In this document: in pieces, positions 6,168 through 11,524 of the stretch
Numbering within the stretch: the stretch's first letter is position 1
Layout of the letters: every line of letters begins with the position of its first letter
NCBI GenBank assembly: GCA_965370435.1
Contig: CBDUUP010000112.1
Span: 1-11,524 of the forward strand
Length of the DNA stretch: 11,524 bases
Direction: 5' to 3'
Source: CBDUUP01 sp965370435
GTDB taxonomy: Bacteria; Chloroflexota; Anaerolineae; Anaerolineales; UBA11579
Translations under genes and position numbers: made by a program
The notes under the pieces: generated by a model
What the model saw: the letters and a program-made list of their open reading frames with translations, nothing else
What the model was told of the DNA's origin: nothing
The model's database searches: none

Positions 6168-7364
6168 ATGTCTACTGCGCTTATCAATCTATCTCTGCGA
6201 CCCGGCCATCCCGACTTCCTGGACTTGCCCTGGGAGCGGCCCATGGAAGATTGGGAGGGGTGCTGCGAGCGCGTGGTCGAGGTGCCCCGCGGCCTGCATC
6301 GCCATCCGGTGGCATTCGTCAATTATAAGGGAGCGGTTTACGCCCTCAAGGAACTGACGCCCGGCCTGGCCCGAAAGGAATACGACTCCCTGATAAAGAT
6401 GGAGGAAATGCGCCTTCCGGCGGTGGTTCCCGCCGGTCATGCGCAGGCCAACACCACCCTAGGGGAGACCAGCGTCCTCATCACCCGCTATTTAGAACGC
6501 TCCTTGCCCTACCGTTCGCTGTTCATGCGCCGCAGTCTGAACCGCTACCGCGACCACTTGCTGGATGCGATGGCCGGTCTGCTGGTGCAGCTTCATCTGG
6601 CCGGGATCTATTGGGGCGACTGCTCGCTGTCCAACACGCTCTTCCGCCGGGACGCCGGAGCCTTGCAAGCCTACTTTGTGGACGCCGAGACGGTGGAAAT
6701 CCACCCCAAGCTCTCCAAACCGCTGCGCCTGGGCGACCTGGACATCATGGAAGAGAACGTGACCGGCGGCCTGGCAGACCTGGACGCTATCGGGTCTCTC
6801 CCCCCCGACTTCCCCATCTTCGAGACCGGCGACGCCATCCGCCAACGCTACCTGAGCCTGTGGAAAGAGATCACCCAAGCCGAATACATCACCCCGGACG
6901 AGCGCTACCGCATACACGAGCGCATCCGAGCCTTGAACGAATTGGGCTTCTCGGTGGGCCGGGTGTCTCTGAAAGCCGCCGAAGACGGCCACCAACTGCG
7001 CATGCGGGTCTTCGTCACCGACCGATCTTTCCACCGCGAGCAGTTCCACAGTCTGACCGGCGTGGAAGCCGAAGAGGGGCAAGCCCGCCAGATCATGAAT
7101 GAAATCCAACAGATCAAAGCCACCCTCTCCCAGCAGCGCAACCGCAGCGCCCCCCTCAGCGTGGCCGCCTACTACTGGCTCACCCAATACTACGAACCGA
7201 TGAAAGAAAAACTTTCCTCCCACATCCAACAAGGCTCCGATCCCGTCGAGCTATACGTCCAAGTACTCGAACACAAATGGTACCTCTCCGAACAAGCCCA
7301 AACCGACGTCGGCCACCAAGCCGCCCTAGACGACTTCATCAAACGCTTCGCAGAATCTAAATAG
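6168..7364 (+). CDS. Kinase-like protein with N-terminal Kdo/WaaP-type kinase fold and C-terminal DUF4032
   Basis: A 398-residue protein. Residues about 50-180 show a protein-kinase-like core: K61 in VYALKEL (ATP-anchoring lysine), E71 in ARKEYDSL as a candidate partner glutamate, D151 and N156 in IYWGDCSLSNTLF (catalytic loop) and D172 in YFVDAE (the DFG-equivalent metal ligand). The remainder, including the basic and aromatic region from about 190 to 380, corresponds to DUF4032. Family members occur in Chloroflexota and Actinobacteria and are annotated as lipopolysaccharide-kinase-like; the phosphoacceptor is unknown. All key kinase residues appear present, so it is probably active. It is cytoplasmic, with no membrane segment. 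The start lacks a Shine-Dalgarno sequence and lies nine bases after the last repeat unit of the 9 bp tract. The DUF503 gene follows after a second such tract. Confidence 0.85.
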   Translation: MSTALINLSLRPGHPDFLDLPWERPMEDWEGCCERVVEVPRGLHRHPVAFVNYKGAVYALKELTPGLARKEYDSLIKMEEMRLPAVVPAGHAQANTTLGETSVLITRYLERSLPYRSLFMRRSLNRYRDHLLDAMAGLLVQLHLAGIYWGDCSLSNTLFRRDAGALQAYFVDAETVEIHPKLSKPLRLGDLDIMEENVTGGLADLDAIGSLPPDFPIFETGDAIRQRYLSLWKEITQAEYITPDERYRIHERIRALNELGFSVGRVSLKAAEDGHQLRMRVFVTDRSFHREQFHSLTGVEAEEGQARQIMNEIQQIKATLSQQRNRSAPLSVAAYYWLTQYYEPMKEKLSSHIQQGSDPVELYVQVLEHKWYLSEQAQTDVGHQAALDDFIKRFAESK

Positions 7365-7379
7365 AATTCTCAGCCTTTC

Positions 7380-7440
7380 GACCACTAAGACTAGTTGGAC
7401 CAGTCAGACCACTTAGACAACTAAGACCACTCAGACTCCC
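7380..7440. repeat. 9 bp GACCACTNA tandem repeat abutting the DUF503 start
   Basis: Consecutive units are GACCACTAA (7380), GACTAGTTG (7389), GACCAGTCA (7398), GACCACTTA (7407), GACAACTAA (7416), GACCACTCA (7425) and a partial GACTCCC (7434-7440). The next base is the A of the DUF503 ATG. The consensus, orientation and terminal GACTCCC are the same as in the right arm of the tract at 6114-6158. In-frame stop codons within units rule out coding. Confidence 0.8.
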
Positions 7441-7728
7441 ATGCCAATAGGCGTACTCACCCTCCACCTCCACCTGCCCGGCAGCGACTCGCTCAAAGCC
7501 AAGCGCAGCCGGATCAAGCCCCTGCTGGCGCGCCTGCGCAAGGAGTTCAACATCTCCGTGGCGGAGGTGGGCCACAACGACGTATGGCAAAACACCCTCA
7601 TCGCCTGCGCGGTGGTCTCCAACGACCAGGCCCACGCCCAGCGCACCCTGCAAAAAGTCCTCGGCTGGGTGGAAACCAAATGGCCCGACGTGACCGTTAT
7701 GGGGGAGGAGATGGAGATCATCACCTGA
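7441..7728 (+). CDS. DUF503 family protein
   Basis: A 95-residue protein that matches the whole length of DUF503: an N-terminal IGVLTLHLHLPGSDSLKAKR strand-helix, the RLRKEFNISVAEVGHNDVWQ core, an ACAVVSNDQAHAQ strand and a C-terminal EMEII strand. These small ferredoxin-like proteins (YlxP-type in Firmicutes) often lie near translation or ribosome-maturation genes, but their role is unproven. The start is fixed by homology (MxIGVLTL) although no ribosome binding site precedes it; the repeat unit GACTCCC touches the ATG. The lipoprotein gene begins 24 bp downstream and is likely cotranscribed. Family identity is confident. Confidence 0.92.
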   Translation: MPIGVLTLHLHLPGSDSLKAKRSRIKPLLARLRKEFNISVAEVGHNDVWQNTLIACAVVSNDQAHAQRTLQKVLGWVETKWPDVTVMGEEMEIIT

Positions 7729-7752
7729 AAGAACAACTGGAGCTATCGCATT

Positions 7753-8892
7753 ATGAAACTTAATATATCGTTCATCCTCATCCTCTCGCTCCTCTTCCTG
7801 GCGGCCTGCGGCCTATCCACCCCAACTGAAACCCAACCTCCCCCCGCCACCGTACCGCCCACGGATACAACCCCGCCCACCTTAACCGCCATCCCCTCCC
7901 CCACGCCCAAGACCGTCCCCGCCAACCGCGGCTCCTTCCTGCCCCACCCCCTGGAGGAAGCCTACAACTTCGTCGAACACGCTTGCGAGGCGCGTTGGAC
8001 CAACAACGGCGCGGATCTGCCCTGCCCTGGCGATTTGGCCGACATTCTCCCGGGGTACGTAGGATTGGAAGACCTGGCGAGCCTTTACGCCTTTCCGGTC
8101 CCGGCCCTGCTGACCATCCCCGCCCAAGCCAACAGTGGATTTGGCGGCGTCTTCGGCCATTACCCGGCCTTCACCGTCCAGGCGGGAGACCGCTTCCGAG
8201 CCATCCTGGCCTGCAGCCCGGAAGCCCTGGTCGAATCCTGCGACCTGGAATTCGCCCTGGAATATTATGACGGCAGCGGGACTTACGTCCCCGCGATGGA
8301 TACAAACACCCGCTGGTACCTCGGCTTTGATGACCAACCCCTCAACCTGGACCTGGACCTCTCCTTCCTGGCCGGGCAGACGGTGGAATTCCTCCTGGTA
8401 GTGCGTGACAACGGCGACCCGGCCGGGGATTATGCTCTCTGGGGCAACCCCCACATCTGGCGCGCCAGCCCCGATAATACCCCCACCCCGCCAGACGCCA
8501 CCGGTGTGATCGGCGGTATGGTGGACATGGTCTCCGCGCCGCCTTTCCTCCACGACCCTATCCTGACCGACGGCACAGGCCATCCCGTTGTAGTGATTGC
8601 CTACAATCTCGATGACGGCTCCTTCTGGTGGGTTCACACCTCCGACACCCACCCCCTCTACCAGATGACGGTCCCCGCGGGCAGATATTTCCTCCTGGCC
8701 TACGGGCCGGGGCCAGACTACATCCCTTTTCCAGGCGCATACACCGGACAGAATCCATCCTGCGGAGAGGCGCTTCAAATCGTGACCGTACAGCCCAATG
8801 ACCGCCTCGAAGGGATAGACATCGCCGACTGGTGCGGTTACGAAGCCGACTTCCCACTCCTACCTCCCGGGATCCCCATCCCCCCGCCATGA
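7753..8892 (+). CDS. Secreted lipoprotein of unknown function
   Basis: A 379-residue protein with a signal peptide ending in a clear lipobox L16-A-A-C19, followed by a Thr/Pro-rich linker (residues about 22-57) typical of surface lipoproteins in Chloroflexota. The mature part is beta-rich. Residues about 65-235 include FRAILACSPEALVESCDLEFALEYYDG and a VRDNGDPAGDYALWGNPHIW segment resembling carbohydrate-binding-like sandwich edges. Residues about 245-355 (IGGMVDMVSAPPFL, VPAGRYFLLAY) look like a second beta-sandwich, possibly a carboxypeptidase-regulatory-like module. The C-terminus is proline-rich. No catalytic motif is seen. GGAG at 7739-7742 lies ten bases before the ATG. It follows DUF503 by 24 bp. 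Its role is unknown; a surface binding protein is an inference. Confidence 0.8.
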   Translation: MKLNISFILILSLLFLAACGLSTPTETQPPPATVPPTDTTPPTLTAIPSPTPKTVPANRGSFLPHPLEEAYNFVEHACEARWTNNGADLPCPGDLADILPGYVGLEDLASLYAFPVPALLTIPAQANSGFGGVFGHYPAFTVQAGDRFRAILACSPEALVESCDLEFALEYYDGSGTYVPAMDTNTRWYLGFDDQPLNLDLDLSFLAGQTVEFLLVVRDNGDPAGDYALWGNPHIWRASPDNTPTPPDATGVIGGMVDMVSAPPFLHDPILTDGTGHPVVVIAYNLDDGSFWWVHTSDTHPLYQMTVPAGRYFLLAYGPGPDYIPFPGAYTGQNPSCGEALQIVTVQPNDRLEGIDIADWCGYEADFPLLPPGIPIPPP

Positions 8893-8943
8893 GATGATTT
8901 ACAATTAATTCTACTCAACGTGTCCGTGAATCATAACTGAGGG

Positions 8944-8949
8944 TATAAT
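8944..8949 (+). promoter_or_regulatory. -10 box upstream of the CBS/ACT gene
   Basis: A perfect TATAAT in GGGTATAATACG, 57 bases before the ATG at 9007. The base 17 bp upstream shows no good -35 (TGTCCG), so the promoter may be weak or activator-dependent. The gap 8893-9006 shows no other structure. Confidence 0.45.
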
Positions 8950-8993
8950 ACGAAGTATCATTGAAAACCTTCCGCAGGTTATTTACTATCACA

Positions 8994-9000
8994 AAGGAGA
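8994..9000 (+). promoter_or_regulatory. Ribosome binding site of the CBS/ACT gene
   Basis: AAAGGAGA-type sequence just upstream, six bases before the ATG at 9007, supports that start. Confidence 0.7.
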
Positions 9001-9006
9001 AATAAA

Positions 9007-9645
9007 ATGCTCGTCGGCGAACGCATGACAAAACCGGTCATCACCATCACCCCGGATATGCCGGTTCATGAGGCCTTGCAGTTGATGAAAAGCGAGAACA
9101 TCCGCCGCGCCCCGGTGATACACAATGGGAAATTGGCCGGCATCGTCTCGGAAACAGACCTGCTCAACGCCTCCCCCTCCGACGCCACCTCCCTGAGCGT
9201 CTGGGAACTCAATCACCTTCTCAGCAAGATCACGGTGGAAGGCGTGATGACCAAAGAGGTCATCACCGTGACCGAGGACACCCCCATCGAGGAAGCGGCC
9301 CGCATCATGGCCGACAACAAGATCGGCGGCCTGCCCGTCATGCAAGACGACGGCGTAGTGGGCATCATCACCGAGACCGATCTCTTCCGGCTGTTCCTGG
9401 AACTCATGGGCGCAAGGGAGAAAGGCGTGCGGGTGAACGTGCTGTTGTCCCACAAACCGGGGCAGCTCGCCGCCCTGACCGCCGCCATCGCCAAAGAAGA
9501 GGGCAACATCATCGCCCTGGGAACCTTCGCCGGGGAAGACCAGACCAACCGCGAGATTACCTTCAAAGTCCAAGGCGTGGAGAAATATAAACTGAAAGGC
9601 ATCCTGGAGCCGCTGGTCGAGAAGATTCTGGATATCCGCACCTGA
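9007..9645 (+). CDS. CBS domain pair plus ACT domain protein (AcuB-like)
   Basis: A 212-residue cytoplasmic protein. Two CBS motifs are clear: residues 1-57, with VGERMTKPVITITPDMPVHEAL and IRRAPVIHNGKLAGIVSETDLL, and residues 75-132, with VEGVMTKEVITVTEDTPIEEAA and IGGLPVMQDDGVVGIITETDLF. Residues about 139-210 form an ACT-like domain (VRVNVLLSHKPGQLAALTAAIAKEEGNI). CBS pairs bind adenosyl ligands such as AMP, ATP or SAM; ACT domains bind amino acids. The combination matches AcuB-like proteins, whose link to acetoin catabolism is known mainly in Bacillus. There are no acetoin genes here, so a ligand sensor of unknown target is all that can be said. It is monocistronic, with its own ribosome binding site and a strong terminator 36 bp after the stop. 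Confidence 0.9.
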   Translation: MLVGERMTKPVITITPDMPVHEALQLMKSENIRRAPVIHNGKLAGIVSETDLLNASPSDATSLSVWELNHLLSKITVEGVMTKEVITVTEDTPIEEAARIMADNKIGGLPVMQDDGVVGIITETDLFRLFLELMGAREKGVRVNVLLSHKPGQLAALTAAIAKEEGNIIALGTFAGEDQTNREITFKVQGVEKYKLKGILEPLVEKILDIRT

Positions 9646-9681
9646 TTTGCCGGTCGGATACCCTGAATTCCTACGAACACC

Positions 9682-9715
9682 AAAAGAAGCCAATCCTTTG
9701 ATTGGCTTCTTTTTC
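9682..9715 (+). terminator. Rho-independent terminator after the CBS/ACT gene
   Basis: A perfect 14 bp inverted repeat, AAAAGAAGCCAATC (9682-9695) and its complement (9700-9713), with a CTTT loop and a run of T at 9710-9714. It is the best terminator in the window. The A-run at its left foot is short, so it probably acts mainly rightward. Confidence 0.85.
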
Positions 9716-9732
9716 GAGCCCTATTTTTCATG

Positions 9733-9738
9733 TATAAT
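9733..9738 (+). promoter_or_regulatory. -10 box upstream of the GH43-like lipoprotein gene
   Basis: TATAAT preceded by TG, 78 bases before the ATG at 9816. Any -35 would lie in the T-rich foot of the terminator (about 9710-9716) and is poor. The leader 9745-9815 contains no obvious hairpin regulator. Confidence 0.45.
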
Positions 9739-9801
9739 AACGTTTAGGCAAATTTTGTACAGAGAACATTCGGCTAACACCATGTTGGGCTGCCAATGCA
9801 C

Positions 9802-9808
9802 AAAAGGA
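9802..9808 (+). promoter_or_regulatory. Ribosome binding site of the GH43-like lipoprotein gene
   Basis: AAAAGGA seven bases before the ATG at 9816 supports that start. Confidence 0.65.
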
Positions 9809-9815
9809 CGATGCT

Positions 9816-11336
9816 ATGAATAAAGCAAGAAATCCGATAGCTCAAACGGTGATTTACGTCTTGGGATTGGTTATTCTTTCTGCGTGTGGGCAACCACGGC
9901 TTGCCACGCCATCCACAACACCAACTGCTGCCATCGAAACGTCCACGACGAATCCAACATACACTCCTGCTCTTGAACCGCAAGTCGTTTTGCTGCGCGG
10001 CGCTCAGGGGTGCGAACGCGAGCAGAATATTATCGCCAACAGCCCCGTTCAGTTACACTATGGAGTCTGGGGGAGTATCGGTAAGGCTTATGCTGAAGCT
10101 TCCTGGGATTTAATAGATATAATTTTGACAATCGACGGAGAAGAGATTGAAGGAGAAAAGCAGCCTGTGAAGGCGGACCTCATTAAACAATGTGGTTCTG
10201 ATGTAGAAGGCGTATACTGGATTTTCTATATCGCCAATATCGAGGGCCTTTCTCCGGGTCTTCATAATCTAACGGTTACCTACAACGCAAACGGCGTGAT
10301 TGAAGACGGCACCGGACAGAATTACGGTCCCGGAACATTTCTCACCAACTCATTCACTCTCAATTCAACTCAGATTTCTGAGGAGACGCCGCCCGAAGCT
10401 CACGTTCTAGCCGCTCCGGACGTTGAGCGATTTCCAAATAATCCCATCATAGTCCCTAATATGCTGCCCGGAAACGATGGAGAGAACATCAACGGGCCAT
10501 CACTGATACGGGTGCCATCTTGGGTTGAGGGCGCCCTCGGTCAGTACTACTTATACTTCGCCCATCACCTTGGTACGTACATTCGGATGGCCTATGCGGA
10601 CGATTTGGCTGGACCCTGGAAGGTCTACGAAGCGGGGACCTTGCGTCTCGAGGACACAATCTGTGACGATATTACCGGGTCTATTTACGCGGATTACAAG
10701 CATATGGCATCGCCCGATATTCACGTGGATGGCGAGTCGCAACAGATCAGGATGTACTTTCACTGTCCTGTATACCTTTCCGGCCCGAGGGACAGTGATG
10801 CCAGCCATAAGCAGGTTACCCTTGTCGCCACCTCTTCAGACGGCCTGAGCTTCAAAACTGCATCAGAACCTTTGGGGAACTCCTATTTCCGCGTTTTCCA
10901 GTGGGATGGACAGTACTACGCTCTCGGTATGCCCGGTATATTCTACCGATCGGCTGATGGACTCAGCGGCTTCGAAGAGGGGCCCACACTTTTCTCCGCT
11001 GACATGCGCCATTCCGCAGTAATTATCCGTGATGGAAGGTTGCTCGTTTTCTACACGATGGTTGGCGATAACCCGGAGCGCATTCTTTTAACCGAGATCG
11101 AGCTTCGTCCCGACTGGATGACATGGTCAACAACCGAACCAGTGGTGGTTCTCGTGCCGGAGTTTGATTGGGAGGGCGCGAACCTGCCGCTTGTGCCCTC
11201 AATCCGGGGCAATATGAATGAACCTGTCCGGCAATTGCGAGATCCGGCTATCTTCGTAGAAGAAGGACGAATTTATTTGCTCTATTCCGTTGCTGGCGAA
11301 TCAGGAATCGCCATTGCCGAGATTCATTGGCCCTGA
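9816..11336 (+). CDS. Lipoprotein with C-terminal glycosyl-hydrolase-like (GH43-type) five-bladed propeller
   Basis: A 506-residue protein with a lipobox L21-S-A-C24 and a Thr-rich linker (about 28-52), so it is expected to be anchored outside the membrane. Residues about 53-185 form a beta-sandwich-like region. Residues about 200-505 show repeats typical of the clan F/J beta-propeller glycosidases and lyases: GPSLIRVPSW...YYLYFAHH, ASPDIHVDG...RMYFHCP, WDGQYYALGMPGIFYRSADGL, and a final LRDPAIFVEEGRIYLLYSVAGESGIAIAEI. Candidate acidic residues are present, but I cannot assign the catalytic pair with certainty, so it may be a glycoside hydrolase or a non-catalytic sugar binder. Codon choice is more even, and the gene looks less C-rich, than its neighbours. 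It converges on the flagellin fragment, and that fragment's homology stops at this gene's stop codon. Confidence 0.8.
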   Translation: MNKARNPIAQTVIYVLGLVILSACGQPRLATPSTTPTAAIETSTTNPTYTPALEPQVVLLRGAQGCEREQNIIANSPVQLHYGVWGSIGKAYAEASWDLIDIILTIDGEEIEGEKQPVKADLIKQCGSDVEGVYWIFYIANIEGLSPGLHNLTVTYNANGVIEDGTGQNYGPGTFLTNSFTLNSTQISEETPPEAHVLAAPDVERFPNNPIIVPNMLPGNDGENINGPSLIRVPSWVEGALGQYYLYFAHHLGTYIRMAYADDLAGPWKVYEAGTLRLEDTICDDITGSIYADYKHMASPDIHVDGESQQIRMYFHCPVYLSGPRDSDASHKQVTLVATSSDGLSFKTASEPLGNSYFRVFQWDGQYYALGMPGIFYRSADGLSGFEEGPTLFSADMRHSAVIIRDGRLLVFYTMVGDNPERILLTEIELRPDWMTWSTTEPVVVLVPEFDWEGANLPLVPSIRGNMNEPVRQLRDPAIFVEEGRIYLLYSVAGESGIAIAEIHWP

Positions 11337-11524
11337 TGTTGAACGCCAAACGGTTCTGGTAGGCACCCAGGTCGCCACGCTGCTGTGCAACTCGCGTGAT
11401 GGCCAGGTCGACGGATGTGATGGATGCCTGTGCGCTGGACTGGCTGGCGACGGAGTTGCCCCCCATGTTCAGCACGGCACCCGTTGCGCTCATATCGTTG
11501 ATACTGATTTCGATTCGGTGCACG
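11248..11524 (-). pseudogene. Flagellin C-terminal fragment, truncated at its 3' end and cut by the window edge
   Basis: Read on the minus strand, 11524 down to about 11337 encodes about 60 residues that match the conserved C-terminal region of bacterial flagellin. The segments RIEISINDMSATG, ASITSVDLAITRVAQQRGDLGAYQNRLAFNI correspond to the domain D1/D0 border. In intact flagellins about 60 further residues follow (the C-terminal D0 coiled coil needed for filament assembly and export). Here the homology stops near 11337 and the frame continues as antisense of the lipoprotein gene to a stop at 11248. The gene therefore looks broken. It is either a deletion-derived pseudogene or an assembly/chimera junction. 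The 5' part lies outside the window. Confidence 0.75.

Noticed and set aside
6492..7232. Minus-strand frame of 246 codons opposite the DUF4032 gene
   Set aside because: The + strand carries all kinase residues in order; the antisense translation has no recognisable motif.
6056..7440. CRISPR array suggested by the 9 bp repeats
   Set aside because: Units are far too short, contiguous without spacers, and no cas gene is present.
7882..8778. Minus-strand frame of 298 codons opposite the 379-residue lipoprotein
   Set aside because: Glycine/valine-rich low-complexity translation typical of the antisense of proline- and aspartate-rich coding; the + strand has a signal peptide and lipobox.

Overview
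The window looks like chromosomal DNA from an uncultured member of the Chloroflexota, probably Anaerolineae. This rests on protein families rather than any marker gene: a DUF4032 kinase-like protein, a DUF503 protein, a DUF4230 protein, a CBS-CBS-ACT protein, and secreted lipoproteins with long Thr/Pro-rich linkers after the lipobox. Most genes are strongly C-rich at third codon positions. I see no rRNA, tRNA, CRISPR array, transposase or phage gene.

Left block (1-4000). A class I isoprenoid synthase-like gene (74-1378, +) runs tail to tail, with a 19 bp overlap, into an SGNH hydrolase gene (1360-1986, -). That gene overlaps the end of a large secreted beta-propeller/PPC-domain protein gene (1959-3998, -). 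The last two form one leftward unit driven by a promoter near 4076-4105. Region 3999-4483 has no gene but is dense with structure: two divergent promoters sharing the same hexamers, a 15 bp tandem repeat, a nested palindromic element of about 139 bp and a 9 bp-period repeat. The rightward promoter serves a zinc-dependent phospholipase C-like protein (4484-5158).

Middle block (5159-8892). The gap 5159-5393 holds two 8 bp-period repeat tracts. A DUF4230 membrane-anchored protein (5394-6040, -) is split by a frameshift lying exactly on a C CCT TTG heptamer. A DUF4032 kinase-like gene (6168-7364), a DUF503 gene (7441-7728) and a lipoprotein gene (7753-8892) follow on the + strand. Degenerate 9 bp repeats, consensus GACCACTNA, sit directly upstream of both the DUF4032 and DUF503 start codons, and neither start has a recognisable Shine-Dalgarno sequence.

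Right block (8893-11524). A CBS/ACT sensor protein gene (9007-9645) ends in a strong intrinsic terminator (9682-9715). A lipoprotein gene with a GH43-like propeller (9816-11336) follows, with visibly different codon use. The window ends in a minus-strand flagellin C-terminal fragment that breaks off at the lipoprotein stop codon, suggesting a deletion junction or a chimeric join.

The genes do not form one obvious pathway. The most unusual feature is the intergenic DNA: several gaps carry different degenerate short-period (8-9 bp) tandem repeats, some placed where ribosome binding or promoter sites should be.
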